From Portulaca oleracea (lineage: Eukaryota > Streptophyta > Magnoliopsida > Caryophyllales > Portulacaceae), in the NCBI GenBank assembly GCA_029582165.1, contig CM055876.1, positions 22,223,001 through 22,287,000 of the forward strand: a stretch of 64,000 bases of DNA, given 5' to 3'. The first letter of the stretch is position 1. Each line of letters begins with the position of its first letter. The position numbers and the translations under genes were made by a program. The notes beneath the pieces were generated by a model. The model saw only the letters and a list, made by a program, of their open reading frames with translations, ran no database searches and was not told the DNA's origin. This document shows, one piece after another, positions 11,598 to 24,200 of this stretch.

Positions 11598-12766
11598 GGG
11601 CTCATACTTGGACGAATTAAACCCTTTGAGTAGCTCATCAACTTGCTTTTGAACTTCGAGACTCTTTGGGGTTCATTTGGTATGCTTGCTTGTTGGGTAA
11701 TGTAGCTCCGAATTAGATCAATCTTATGCTCAATGTCCCTCCTTGGTGGCAAGTAGGGCATGTCTTTTGGAAACAAATGACCAAATATCCTCATCAAGGG
11801 GGTAAGCCGTGGGTGTTCAATAGTTGGGGAAGCTTGTTCCTCTTGCAAATTCGCCAAAATCAACTCTTTTTGCTCATAAAACTCATGTTGATCCGCTTTT
11901 AACAAAGAAACAATATTGGACTCCTTTTCGCTCCTTTGTTGGGGTGGCCGAATAATAGAAGAAGGTGGCAATGGGGCCAATGTGATCTTCTTCTTGTTGA
12001 TGGTGAAGGAATAAGTGTTCATTCTCCCATCATGTGTGACGTACCTATCAAAAAGCCAAGGTCTCCCAAGCAAAATATGACAAGCATCCATAGGTACTAC
12101 ATCACACCATATTTGATCTTTATAACTCTTCCCAATGGATAAAGATATAAGCACACGTTTATCAATCTTTATACCCTTCCCATGACTCAACCATTGTATG
12201 TTGTAAGGAGAGGGATGAGAACTTACTTCCAACTTCAATTTTTCAACCATTATAGTAGAAGCCGCATTAGTACAACTACCACCATCAATAATGAGTGAAC
12301 ATACCTTCCCTTGAACCGTACATCTAGTATGGAAGATAGTTTCACGTTGCTCCAATTCGTTTGGTGTAGAAGCCACGCTTAATGCCCTTCTCAACACAAG
12401 TAATTCTCCATCATCCGCTTCTTCTACATTTTCCTCTTCACAAACGTCATCCTCCTCAAGTTGCTCTTCTTCATACTCACTTTCATGGCAACTTGGTTCA
12501 ACATATAAAGCACTTTGATATTCAACAAGAGAGACTACACGTTTGTTAGGACATTCGGATGCAATATGACCCAACCCTTGGCACCTAAAACATCTTTTTG
12601 GAGGCAATGTCCTTGGTTCTTGGACGTGGGGTTTAGATGGGGGATTTTGTGGGGTTTTTCCGTAGGGTTTTTGGGAGGATGGGGGCTGATTTTGTGGAGT
12701 TTTGTATTGTGTTTCAGTAGGTGGACGTGTGGTATAAGGTTTGGATTGTGTAGGGTACGTTCTCAT
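11576..12766 (-). pseudogene. RetB copy 2 zinc knuckle and protease
   Basis: It has a CCHC knuckle (CFRCQGLGHIASECP), an acidic stretch, a protease with IIDGGSCTNAAS and the LLGRPW strand. A one-base loss in a run of C near 12780 shifts it out of frame with the capsid. A series of small deletions between 11590 and 11760 scrambles the link to RT. Confidence 0.9.
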
Positions 12767-13458
12767 GGTATCTTTTCCCTTTCTTTCCTTTGCCTTTCTA
12801 CTTTCAAGGCCAAAGTACTTAATTCATCCAACGATTGATAAGAATGTAACTCAACAACATTACGTATCCAATCATTCAAACCAATTAGAAAACGTACCAA
12901 AACTTGTGGCTCATTCTCCTTCAAGTCACAACGCCAAAGGAGATGTTCAAACTCTTTGGTATACTCTTCCACTGATTTGGATCCTTGAACAAGCTTTTGA
13001 AGTTTGACATAGTTTTCTTGGACGTAACTTTGAGGTAGGAATTTGCTTTGTAATTTGGACTTCATCTTCTCCCATGAACGAATCTTATCCTTCCCCTTTG
13101 CTTGGCGTTTCTTTTGCAAGTTAGTCCACCAAATACTAGCAGGCTTTCTCAACTTCAAGGCTACATACTTCACTTTTAGCTCATCATTAACTTCTTTCAA
13201 ATCAAACACACGTTCAACCGTTTGAATCCAATCAAGAAATACCTCCGGATCTAAACTACCATCAAATTCAGGTATTTCAACTTTAAAATCAAAACGTTCA
13301 CCTCTTCTTGAGAATGGACTAGGCGTGCCATATGAAGCATCTTGATCAACATTTAAAGACTCCTTTTGTAAAGCACGATTCAAATCCATATAGGTCTTTA
13401 ATTGTTTTTGCAACATCTCAATTTGATTCATTGGTGAACTAGATTGAGACTCTTCCAT
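12763..13458 (-). pseudogene. RetB copy 2 capsid part of gag
   Basis: The capsid domain is complete, from the ATG at 13458 to RQRKERE, where the frameshift near 12780 ends it. A short in-frame deletion removes part of the N terminus (SSPMNQIEM, against SSPKNVDAMRMQIEM in copy 1). Confidence 0.9.
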
Positions 13459-13690
13459 TTGATTCAATCTTGATGTCAAATATTAGAACTCACGTAGGTA
13501 AGGGACGGATTTGGGTAGGTTTGTGTTTGGTTTTAGGGTTCTTTGTGGAGCTTGGGGTTCTTTATGAATTCTTTATGAATTCTTGATGGGTTCTTTATGA
13601 GTTCTTGGAAGAACTCTAGGGTGGCGTGACAAATGGGACGAAAACAAGGTGTAAAAACATGCAAGAACACGAGGGGTATCAACAAACTAA

Positions 13691-13702
13691 GCTCTGATAC
13701 CA
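13691..13702 (-). promoter_or_regulatory. Primer-binding site, RetB copy 2
   Basis: TGGTATCAGAGC on the minus strand, next to LTR 3. The leader lies at 13459-13690. Confidence 0.93.
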
Positions 13703-13706
13703 CTTT

Positions 13707-14554
13707 TGATGCATAATGAAACAAAAACAATCCATCATACACGAAATGAAAGAAAACGATCGTTAACAAGATAGAACTTGTGATTTGTTGAAACCTCAAA
13801 AACGAATGGATCGAATGGAATGTGAATGAAAGGAACGAATTCTGGAAGGCTCAAACGAGAGTTCTAATGATTAGACATGTATGACAACCAAGAGAATTCA
13901 AAAGATAAAACCAAAAACGTACCAATTCAAAAAGAACCAAATGCTTGATGTCGAATAAGATAGAATGGCAATGGAAACCTCCTTGATTGATATAGACTCA
14001 CCACAATCAACTCGATTCCCAACTCCTCCTTTGCACCATCCAAGATTGCTCCCTCTTGGACTAGAAGAGAAGATTTGATTCGAAAACCCCTCAAGGTATT
14101 CGATCAATCTAGCTAAAACTAGAGAGAAAACTAAAGCATAGCAACTTTAGAGAGATTTGTGTTTATTTTCAATATGAATGAGATGAATTTTACAAAGGAC
14201 CTAAGGGGGTATTTATAGTAGAATCCCTCCCTTTAGGCGTCACCTCCCACCAAGAAAAGGCCCCTTAAGGGCTTACATCATCCCACTCACATATTCCATC
14301 ACTTTAAAGAAAATACAATATCTCCTAAAATACAACTCCAATACTAAAGATTCAAAAGCCAAAATGTACATAAAGAATAGCTCTATCATATGGCTGAATG
14401 AGAACTTCAAGACTCTTGAGATAAGGAGCTCAAAAATCTCTTAGTGTAGGAGATACCCGTGATGTCATGTGAGAAACCACTTGAAATGAGTTGTAGAAGG
14501 TTTGTGAGGTCTTTAAGAGCTTCCTCTAGATGCATTGAAGTATGATATGCATCA
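13707..14554 (-). repeat. RetB LTR 3 (shared by copies 2 and 3)
   Basis: It is 848 bp. One base of the terminal hairpin stem is changed (ctagatgcat for cttgatgcat). It has no flanking duplication. Confidence 0.95.
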
Positions 14555-15276
14555 TTCACCCCTTCTTGAGAAAAGTTTGCCCTCAAACTTGGAATCTCTT
14601 CTCCTTCTTGATAATAAGGTTTGAGATCACTTACATTGAAAGTACAACTTCCCTCATAACCATCATCTAACTTCAACTTGTAAGCATTATCTCCGATCTT
14701 CTCAATAACCTCAAAAGGACCATCACTTCTTGGTTTCAATTTCCCTTTTCTTCTATTTGGAAACCTTTCTTTCTTATGATGAATCCATACCCTGTCTCCA
14801 GGTTTGAAAATAACCTTCTTCCTCTTTTGATTGACCTTCTCTTCAACCCTTTGAGTATACCTCATGATCTTTTCACGAACTTCCTCATGTAACTTCTTAA
14901 TCTCCTCCACTCTCTTATTAGCTTCAAAACTGAATTTAGTTGATGTAGATATAGGAGATAAATCCATGGGCTTGAGAGGGTTCTTACCATACACAACTTC
15001 AAATGGAGATAACTTTGTAGCTCGATTTGGACTCCGATTATAAGCAAATTCAGCATGACTTAGCAAAGTATCCCAACTTTTCTTATCCTTACTCACCAAA
15101 GCTCGTAATAAGGCTCCCAAGGTACGGTTGACAACTTCAGTTTGTCCATCCGTTTGGGGATGACATGCCGTGCTAAATTTGAGCTTTGTTCCCATCTTCT
15201 TCCAAAGAGTAACCCAAAAGTGACTTAGAAACTTAGAGTCTCTATCACTCACCATAGTCTTGGGTATACCATGCAA
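14407..15276 (-). pseudogene. RetB copy 3 integrase, C-terminal half
   Basis: It holds the second Asp and the Glu of the DD35E core (VSDRDSKF; HPQTDGQTEVVNR), the GPF module and the tail into the LTR. Just upstream, near 15296, a Tyr codon has become TAA in the stretch that other copies read as TLYFDEIVK. Confidence 0.9.
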
Positions 15277-15319
15277 CTTAACAATCTCATCAAATTATAA
15301 AGTAGCAACTCTCGTAGCA

Positions 15320-15871
15320 TCATATGTAGTGTTGCAAGGTACAAAATTTTGAAAATCGATCTACAACCACCATAATAGAATCTTTACCTCTTTGAGTTCG
15401 AGGTAGACCCACAACGAAGTCTAAACTCACATCTTCCCAAGGATGATATGGGATAGGTAGAGGTGTATATAAGCCTTGTGGTAACACATGTGACTTGGCA
15501 AGATTGCACGTACCACATCTCTTCACAATATGCTCAACATCTTTCACTATACTAGGCCAAAAGTAATAATCTCTCAACATCAAATAAGTCTTCTCTATAC
15601 CAAAATGACCCGCCAAAGCACCTCCATGGACCTCTTGAATCAACAATTCACGCAAGGAAGTCTTTGGTATACATAATTGATTCCCTTTGAACAGGAAACC
15701 ATCTTCAATATGAAACATTTCATGGGGATGTTTCTTCGCCAAAACATACACTTCTTTGAAATCTTGATCATCTTGATACAAATCTTTAATATGCTCAAAT
15801 CCAAAGAACATTAGAATCAAGAATATATGTAAGTAAGTACCTTCTTGAAAGAGCATCGCACCCTTATTCAA
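15320..15871 (-). pseudogene. RetB copy 3 integrase, N-terminal half
   Basis: It holds the His/Cys zinc domain (HGGALAGHFG to KRCGTC) and the first catalytic Asp (SLDFVVGLP). A deletion of about 8 bases near 15346 shifts the frame before the second Asp, and small indels near 15805-15890 separate it from RNase H. Confidence 0.88.
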
Positions 15872-16350
15872 GTGCCCGCTTGTGTTTGATCACGAATTGA
15901 AAGGCTTGCATAAATTCAACCCATTTGGCATGGCGTGGTTGCTTATGTTGGCCTTGGATGAATTTGAGAGCTTCATGATCACTATGAAGAATGAACTCTC
16001 CACTTAGCAAATATGCCTCCAATGCTCAAGAGCTCTTATAATGGCATAGAACTCTTTATCATATGTACTATACTTCCTCTTTGCCTCGCTCAACTTCTCA
16101 CTAAAATAAGCAATTGGCCTTCCCTCTTGTGTAAGGACAGACCAATGCCAACTCCACTAGCATCCACTTCTACTTCAAATACTTTGTCAAAACATGGCAA
16201 GACTAGAAGAGATGCGTTACACAACTTTTCTTTGATGCTCTCAAACGCCAATTGAGCGCTTTTACTCCAAAATACTCCTTTGCTTCAACAATTCGGTCAT
16301 AGGAGCCATAATAGTAGAGAAATTCTTGATAAATCTTCTATAGAAAGAAG
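15872..16350 (-). pseudogene. RetB copy 3 RNase H and RT thumb, many small indels
   Basis: Compared with copy 2 this stretch has single-base and few-base losses near 15930, 16013, 16139, 16271 and 16369. RNase H motifs can still be read in alternating frames. No continuous frame is left on the coding strand. Confidence 0.8.
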
Positions 16351-17139
16351 CTAAACCATGAAATGATCGCACTCATGTATACTCGTTGGTGTTGGCCATT
16401 CTTGGATAGCTTTGATCTTTTCTTGGTCGACGTGGATTCCATCTTTGGAGAGCACATATCTAAGGAAGACAACCTTGGGTGAGAAGAAAGAGCACTTCTC
16501 CAAGTTGGCGAGCTTTTCTTTCTCCAAGATATACAAAACTAGCTCTATATGCTTTACATGATCATTCTCACTTCTACTATATACAAGTATGTCATCAAAG
16601 TATACAACAACACACTTTCCAATCAAAGGTTTCAATACATGATTCATTAACCTCATGAAAGTAGAAGGAGCATTTGTTAGACCGAAAGGCATCACTAACC
16701 ATTCATATAAGCCTTCTTTGGTTTTGAAAGCCGTTTTCCATTCATCTCCTTCACATATGCGAATTTGATGATATCCACTCTTCAAATCGATCCTTGAAAA
16801 CACAACACTTCCATAAAGTTCATCAAGAAGATCCTCCAAACGTGGAATGGGAAAACGATATTTTATGGTGATTTTGTTGATGGACCTACAATCCATGCAC
16901 ATACGTTGAGTACCATCTTTCTTTGGAACTAGTAACACCGGAACGGCGCATGGGCTCATACTTGGACGAATTAAACCCTTTTGGAGTAGCTCATCAACTT
17001 GCTTTTGAACTTCTTCAGACTCTTTGGGGTTCATTCGGTATGCTTGCTTGTTGGGTAATGTAGCTCCCGGAATTAGATCAATCTTATGCTCAATGTCCCT
17101 CCTTGGTGGCAAGCCGTGGGGCATGTCTTTTGGAAACAA
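16351..17139 (-). pseudogene. RetB copy 3 RT
   Basis: The RT core is complete: [28 protein letters not shown] (the usual glycine, unlike copies 1 and 2) and YFDDILVYS. It starts in the protease-RT linker and is shifted near 17150 from protease and near 16369 from the thumb. A three-base loss near 16510 is in frame. Confidence 0.9.
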
Positions 17140-17148
17140 ATGACCAAA

Positions 17149-18762
17149 TCACCTCATCAAGGGGGCAAGCCGTGGGTGTTCAATAGTTGGGGAAGCTTGT
17201 TCCTCTTGCAAATTCGCCAAAATCAACTCTTTTTGCTCATAAAACTCATGTTGATCCGCTTTTAACAAAGAAACAATATTGGACTCCTTTTCTTGCTCCT
17301 TTTGTTGGGGTGGCCGAATAATAGAAGAAGGTGGTAATGGGGCCAATGTGATCTTCTTCTTGTTGATGGTGAAGGAATAAGTGTTCATTCTCCCATCATG
17401 TGTGACGTACCTATCAAAAAGCCAAGGTCTCCCAAGCAAAATATGACAAGCATCCATAGGTACTACATCACACCATATTTGATCTTTATAACTCTTCCCA
17501 ATGGATAAAGATATAAGCACACGTTTATCAATCTTTATACCCTTCCCATGACTCAACCATTGTATGTTGTAAGGAGAGGGATGAGAACTTACTTCCAACT
17601 TCAATTTTTCAACCATTATAGTAGAAGCCGCATTAGTATAACTACCACCATCAATAATGAGTAAACATACCTTCCCTTGAACCGTACGTCTAGTATGGAA
17701 GATAGTTTCACGTTGCTCTAATTCGTTTGGTGTAGAAGCCACGCTTAATGCCCTTCTCAACACAAGTAATTCTCCATCATCCGCTTCTTCTACATTTTCC
17801 TCTTCACAAACGTCATCCTCCTCAAGTTGCTCTTCTTCATACTCACTTTCATGGCAACTTGGTTCAACATATAAAGCACTTTGATATTCAACAAGAGAGA
17901 CTACACGTTTGTTAGGACATTCGGATGCAATTTGTGGGGTTTTGCCGTAGCGTTTTTGGGAGGATGGGGGCTGATTTTGTGGAGTTTTGTATTGTGTTTG
18001 GGTAGGTGGACGTGTGGTATAAGGTTTGGATTGTGTAGGGTACGTTCTCATGGTATCTTTTCCCCTTTCTTTCCTTTGCCTTTCTACTTTCAAGGCCAAA
18101 GTATTTAATTCATCCAACGATTGATAAGAATGTAACTCAACAACATTACGTATCTAATCATTCAAACCAATTAGAAAACGTACCAAAACTTGTGGCTCAT
18201 TCTCCTTCAAGTCACAACGCCAAAGGAGATGTTCAAACTCTTTGGTATACTCTTCCACCGATTTGGATCCTTGAACAAGCTTTTGAAGTTTGACATAGTT
18301 TTCTTGGACGTAACTTTGGGGTAGGAATTTGCTTTGTAATTTGGACTTCATCTTCTCCCATGAACGAATCTTATCCTTCCCCTTTGCTTGGCGTTTCTTT
18401 TGCAAGTTAGTCCACCAAATACTAGCATCCTTTCTCAACTTCAAGGCTCCATACTTCACTTTTAGCTCATCATTAACTTCTTTCAAATCGAACACACGTT
18501 CAACCGTTTGAATCCAATCAAGAAATACCTCCGGATCTAAACTACCATCAAATTCAGGTATTTCAACTTTAAAATCAAAACGTTCACCTCTTCTTGAGAA
18601 TGTACTAGGCGTGCCATATGAAGCATCTTAATCAACATTTAAAGACTCCTTTTGTAAAGCACGATTCAAATCCATATAGGTCTTTAATTGTTTTTGCAAC
18701 ATCTCAATTTGCATCCTCATAGCGTCGACATTCTTAGGTGAACAAGATTGAGACTCTTCCAT
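17149..18762 (-). pseudogene. RetB copy 3 gag-protease with two nonsense codons
   Basis: This is one reading frame from the ATG at 18762 to the protease end. A Gln codon is TAA at 18628-18630, and a Trp codon is TAG at 18154-18156 (NDWIRN in other copies). A deletion near 17931 removes the front of the zinc knuckle and part of the Pro-rich linker (SQKRYGKTPQIASECP). The protease motif reads IIDGGSYTNAAS. The TAA is shared with the element at 21653. Confidence 0.9.
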
Positions 18763-18994
18763 TTGATTCAATCTTGGTGTCAAATATTAGAACTCACGTA
18801 GGTAAGGGACGGATTTGGGTAGGTTTGTGTTTGGTTTTAGGGTTCTTTGTGGAGCTTGGGGTTCTTTATGAATTCTTGATGAAATCTTGATGGGTTCTTT
18901 ATGAGTTCTTGGAAGAACTCTAGGGTGGCGTGACAAATGGGACGAAAACAAGGTGTAAAAACATGCAAGAACACGAGGGGTGTCAACAAACTAA

Positions 18995-19006
18995 ACTCTG
19001 ATACCA
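18995..19006 (-). promoter_or_regulatory. Primer-binding site, RetB copy 3, one mismatch
   Basis: On the minus strand it reads TGGTATCAGAGT, so the last base is changed from C. The element at 21653 has the same change (26982-26993). Copies 1 and 2 do not. Confidence 0.9.
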
Positions 19007-19010
19007 CTTT

Positions 19011-19858
19011 TGATGCATAATGAATAAAAAACAATCCATCATACAGGAAATGAAAGAAAACGATCGTTCACAAGATAGAACTTGTGATTTGTTGAAACCT
19101 CAAAAACGAATGGATCGAATGGAATGTGAATGAAAGGAACGAATTATGGAAGGCTCAAACGAGAGTTCTAATGATTAGACATGTATGACAACCAAGAGAA
19201 TTCAAAAGATAAAACTAAAAACGTACCAATTCAAAAAGAACCAAACACTTGATGTAGAACAAGATAGAATGGCAATGGAAACCTCCTTGATTGATATAGA
19301 CTCACCACAATCAACTCGATTCCCAACTCCTCCTATGCACCATCCAAGATTGCTCCCTCTTGGACTAGAAGAGAAGATTTGATTCGAAAACCCCTCAAGG
19401 TATTCGATCAATCTAGCTAAAACTAGAGAGAAAACTAAAGCATAGCAACTTTAGAGAGATTTGTGTTTATTTTCAATATGAATGAGATGAATTTTACAAA
19501 GGACCTAAGGGGGTATTTATAGTAGAATCCCTCCCTTTAGGCGTCACCTCCCACCAAGAAAAGGCCCCTTAAGGGCTTACATCATTCCACTCACATATTA
19601 CATCACTTTAAATAAAATACAATATCTCCTAAAATACAACTCCAATACTAAAGATTCAAAAGCCAAAATGTACATAAAGAATAGCTCTATCATATGGCTG
19701 AATGAGAACTTCAAGACTCTTGAGATAAGGAGCTCAAAAATCTCTTAGTGTAGGAGATACCCGTGATGTCATGTGAGAAACCACTTGAAATGAGTTGTAG
19801 AAGGTTTGTGAGGTCTTTAAGAGCTTCCTCTTGATGCATTGAAGTATGATATGCATCA
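19011..19858 (-). repeat. RetB LTR 4 (5' LTR of trimer)
   Basis: It is 848 bp, with the outer end followed directly by ATGGA at 19859. Confidence 0.95.
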
Positions 19859-19863
19859 ATGGA
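19859..19863. repeat. Target-site duplication ATGGA, right of RetB trimer
   Basis: It matches 2991-2995. RetA gag sequence resumes here. Confidence 0.95.
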
Positions 19864-20061
19864 TGTACTTGATTATACAATAGAGTTCAAGTGGCAATTA
19901 TGGAAGAATGGCCTTAAGGAGGACGATCCACGCATTTTGGTATACTACCTTCTTGGTCTTAATGAAAATATTCAGCGTGTTGTTATAGATCAACCTCACA
20001 TTAGGTTGGAGGAGTTAAGTTCTTTAGCTCTTGATTTTGAAGAACAAGCAAAGAGTAAAGA
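19859..20061 (+). pseudogene. RetA copy 2 gag, right part, fused to LTR
   Basis: This is capsid sequence (YTIEFKWQLWKNGLKEDDPR to LALDFEEQAKSK) that aligns with the capsid C terminus of RetB. A deletion removes the zinc knuckle, the acidic tail and the polypurine tract and joins gag exactly to the LTR start at 20062. The frame runs 78 bases into the LTR, to 20140. Confidence 0.9.
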
Positions 20062-21101
20062 TGATGTATATTTGATAGCCATATACATCAAGGTCATCAA
20101 GGGAGACATCAAATACACACCAAAGGAGCCAAATACTTGATTACATGGAAAAGGAGCCCCATTCACTCACGTCTCTTACACAAACGAATGGCTTCAACAA
20201 GGGCAGCTCGGTAATTTGCTCTATATCTCAAGAACCATAAAGCTTTTGAGAAAGTCATCCAAAAACATATTGAACAGCATTGAAAGAGCTTTCCAATGGT
20301 TTTTGAATCTTAGAATTTTGATTTGAAACGAGCAAGTTATCAATGTTTTAATCTAGCTTAGTTCATTTTGATTCTTTATGATGTCATACTTGTGTAGGAT
20401 GATGTAAGCCTCAAGGGGCCTAGATTCTTGATTTGTACTCGTCCAAGGGGGCTTGGGATTACTATAAATACCCCCTTAGGCCTCTTGTAAATTCATTCAT
20501 TCAATAAATCAAATACAAAGTAAACACATGGTGTTGTTTTCTCTCTAGCTTTTGTGCTAGTTTTCGTTTCTCTTGAGGGAGATTCGATCCTATCTTCTTC
20601 TTCTAGCTTAGGGTGGTGTCCTAAGTGGTGATAGGAAGAGATTGAAGCATTCTTGAAGGTGGTGTGGCTGTATCCTCCAAGAATCTTCAAAGCCATTATC
20701 ATTCATCATTCAAATCGTGAGTTTCTTTCTAGTTTTCATTTGATCTTGTTTTTGTTTCTACATTGTTTCAAATTCAAGATTCTTTTGAATATCATTCAAT
20801 CATTCAAGAAACTTACATTCCACCCATTCCTACATTCATTACATTCATTTCATTAATCCATTTCGTCCATTCCATTCGTTTATCCATCCATTCATTCATC
20901 CATTCATTCATTCATTCAATCTTAAAGAAACACTTAAAGATCCTAATCTTTTGTATAATTTGATCATCTTTGATCCTATTATACATCATTTCATTCAATT
21001 TGGTTGATCTTTAAGAACTTTGAGAAGCAAGATTCTTATCTTGGTTTTTAAAGATCCTGTTTCCAAGTATAATGAGATTCCATTGATCCCATTATACATC
21101 A
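20062..21101 (+). repeat. RetA LTR A2 (1040 bp)
   Basis: The TATA box is at 20463-20470 and AATAAA at 20503-20508. The 5' end has a perfect 10-bp hairpin stem (20062-20071 with 20081-20090). A (CATT)n-like tract lies near 20830-20920. No polypurine tract precedes it, and a primer-binding site follows. Confidence 0.94.
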
Positions 21102-21105
21102 AAAT

Positions 21106-21117
21106 TGGTATCAGAGC
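21106..21117 (+). promoter_or_regulatory. Primer-binding site, RetA copy 3
   Basis: TGGTATCAGAGC, four bases after LTR A2. The leader lies at 21118-21362. Confidence 0.93.
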
Positions 21118-21362
21118 TTAGAGTTTGAATCTCTTAGTTCTCAAACAATCTTTTTACAATCTTTCCCTCTCCCACACGTTCCCATCACCCCTACCATCAC
21201 ACGTCCATCACAAAAATTCATCCTCCATCCCACGTCCCCACTAAACTCCACAAAGAACCCGTGAGCCCAAACACAAATCCAACCAATTCCCCCTCACGTC
21301 CCTTCTATGCTAATCATCCTACCATGAGTTTCTTGCGATCTTTTGAATCAAGATAGGTTCTA

Positions 21363-21652
21363 ATGGATTGCAAAAGGTCTAGCAAGAATTCCCAACGTGA
21401 GCTACAATGCTTGAGGCAACAAATTGATGATCTTGCCAAACAAATGGAAGAATGTGGAATTCTTCCAAAGGGATCAAGAAGCACAAAATCACGTGTGGTT
21501 CTCTCTTCTAAGGTTGAATATGAAGCACCTTATGCACGGAGTAAATATTCCAAAAAGAAGAATGGGAAGAAAGTTCTAAAAGATTTCTTACCATCCGATT
21601 ACAAAGGTGACTCCATCAACAATCTTGAAGGAGTTAAGCAAGGGAGGATGGA
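21363..21652 (+). pseudogene. RetA copy 3 gag, left part, interrupted by RetB
   Basis: It has an intact ATG and an open basic leader, with AAA at codon 4 unlike copy 2. It is cut by RetB at the same base of the gene as copy 2. The right part resumes at 27803. Confidence 0.9.
21648..21652. repeat. Target-site duplication ATGGA, left of second RetB
   Basis: It matches 27803-27807 and lies at the same RetA coordinate as the trimer. Confidence 0.95.
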
Positions 21653-22500
21653 TGATGCATAATGAATCAAAAACAATCCATCATACACGAAATGAATGAA
21701 AACGATCGTTCACAAGATAGAACTTGTGATTTGTTGAAACCTCAAAAACGAATGGATCGAATGGAATGTGAATGAAAGGAACGAATTATGGAAGGCTCAA
21801 ACGAGAGTTCTAATGATTAGACATGTATGACAACCAAGAGAATTCAAAAGATAAAACCAAAAACGTACCAATTCAAAAAGAACCAAACGCTTGATGTAGA
21901 ACAAGATAGAATGGCAATGGAAACCTCCTTGATTGATATAGACTCACCACAATCAACTCGATTCCCAACTCCTCCTTTGCACCATCCAAGATTGCTCCCT
22001 CTTGGACTTGAAGAGAAGATTTGATTCGAAAACCCCTCAAGGTATTCGATCAATCTAGCTAAAACTAGAGAGAAAACTAAAGCATAGCAACTTTAGAGAG
22101 ATTTGTGTTTATTTTCAATATGAATGAGATGAATTTTACAAAGGACCTAAGGGGGTATTTATAGTAGAATCCCTCCCTTTAGGCGTCACCTCCCACCAAG
22201 AAAAGGCCCCTTAAGGGCTTACATCATCCCACTCACATATTACATCACTTTAAAGAAAATACAATATCTCCTAAAATACAACTCCAATACTAAAGATTCA
22301 AAAGCCAAAATGTACATAAAGAATAGCTCTATCATATGGCTGAATGAGGACTTCAAGACTCTTGAGATAAGGAGCTCAAAAATCTCTTAGTGTAGGAGAT
22401 ACCCGTGATGTCATGTGAGAAACCACTTGAAATGAGTTGTAGAAGGTTTGTGAGGTCTTTAAGAGCTTCCTCTTGATGCATTGAAGTATGATATGCATCA
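21653..22500 (-). repeat. RetB 3' LTR
   Basis: It is 848 bp, with pol running 148 bases into it (to 22353). Confidence 0.95.
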
Positions 22501-24053
22501 TTCACCCCTTCTTGAGAAAAGTTTGCCCTCAAACTTGGAATCTCTTCTCCTTCTTGATAATAAGGTTTCAGATCACTTACGTTGAAAGTACAACTTCCCT
22601 CATAACCATCATCTAACTTCAACTTGTAAGCATTATCTCCAATCTTCTCAATAACCTCAAAAGGACCATCACTTCTTGGTTTCAATTTCCCTTTTCTTCT
22701 ATTTGGAAACCTTTCTTTCTTGAGGTGAATCCATACCCTGTCTCCAGGTTTGAAAATAACCTTCTTCCTCTTTTGATTGACCTTCTCTTCAACCCTTTGA
22801 GTATACCTCATGATCTTTTCACGAACTTCCTCATGTAACTTCTTAATCTCCTCCACTCTCTTATTAGCTTCAAAACTGAATTTAGTTGATGTAGATATAG
22901 GAGATAAATCCATGGGCTTGAGAGGGTTCTTACCATACACAACTTCAAATGGAGATAACTTTGTAGCTCGATTTGGACTCCGATTATAAGCAAATTCAGC
23001 ATGACTTAGCAAAGTATCCCAACTTTTCTTATCCTTACTCACCAAAGCTCGTAATAAGGCTCCCAAGGTACGGTTGACAACTTCAGTTTGTCCATCCGTT
23101 TGGGGATGACATGCCGTGCTAAATTTGAGCTTTGTTCCCATCTTCTTCCAAAGAGTAACCCAAAAGTGACTTAGAAACTTAGTGTCTCTATCACTCACCA
23201 TAGTCTTGGGTATACCATGCAACTTAACAATCTCATCAAAGTATAAAGTAGCAACTCTCGTAGCATCATATGTAGTGTTGCAAGGTACAAAATGTGCCAT
23301 CTTTGAAAATCGATCTACAACCACCATAATAGAATCTTTACCTCTTTGAGTTCGAGGTAGACCCACAACGAAGTCTAAACTCACATCTTCCCAAGGATGA
23401 TATGGGATAGGTAGAGGTGTATATAAGCCTTGTGGTAACACATGTGACTTGGCAAGATTGCACGTACCACATCTCTTCACAATATGCTCAACATCTTTCA
23501 CCATACTAGGCCAAAAGTAATAATCTCTCAACATCGAATAAGTCTTCTCTATACCAAAATGACCCGCCAAAGCACCTCCATGGACCTCTTGAATCAACAA
23601 TTCACGCAAGGAAGTCTTTGGTATACATAATTGATTCCCTTTGAACAGGAAACCATCTTCAATATGAAACATTTCATGGGGATGTTTCTTCGCCAAAACA
23701 TACACTTCTTTGAAATCTTGATCATCTTGATACAAATCTTTAATATACTCAAATCCAGCAACATTAGAATCAAGAATATATGTAAGTAAGTACCTTCTTG
23801 AAAGAGCATCGGCACCCTTATTCAAGTGCCCGGCTTTGTGTTTGATCACGAATTGAAAGGCTTGCATAAATTCAACCCATTTGGCATGGCGTGGGTTAAG
23901 CTTATGTTGGCCTTGGATGAATTTGAGAGCTTCATGATCACTATGATGAATGAACTCTCCACTTAGCAAATAATGCCTCCAATGCTCAAGAGCTCTTATA
24001 ATGGCATAGAACTCTTTATCATATGTACTATACTTCCTCTTTGCCTCGTTCAA
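22353..24053 (-). pseudogene. RetB pol: RNase H C-terminal part and complete integrase
   Basis: A 566-residue frame starts within RNase H ([32 protein letters not shown]). It continues through the integrase zinc domain, DD35E core (SLDFVVGLP; VSDRDTKF; HPQTDGQTEVVNR) and GPF module into the LTR. A one-base loss near 24083 shifts it from the front of RNase H. Confidence 0.92.
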
Positions 24054-24200
24054 CTTCTCACTAAAATAAGCAATTGGCCTTCCTCTTGTGTAAGGACAAG
24101 ACCAATGCCAACTCCACTAGAATCCACTTCTACTTCAAATACTTTGTCAAAACATAGCAAGACTAGAAGAGGTGCGTTACACAACTTTTCTTTGATGCTC

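Larger units (their letters stand above)
2996..19858 (-). mobile_element. RetB trimer: four LTRs, three internal regions, one target duplication
   Basis: Four 848-bp LTRs (2996, 8333, 13707, 19011) alternate with three internal regions of about 4.5 kb, all on the minus strand. Only the outer ends carry the ATGGA duplication. The inner LTRs each serve as the 3' LTR of one copy and the 5' LTR of the next. The gene order gag-PR-RT-RH-INT identifies a Ty3/gypsy element. I see no clear chromodomain after the integrase GPF module, although the pol frame overlaps the 3' LTR as described for some chromoviruses. The clade is left open. A single insertion later expanded by LTR-LTR recombination is the simplest reading. 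Confidence 0.93.
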
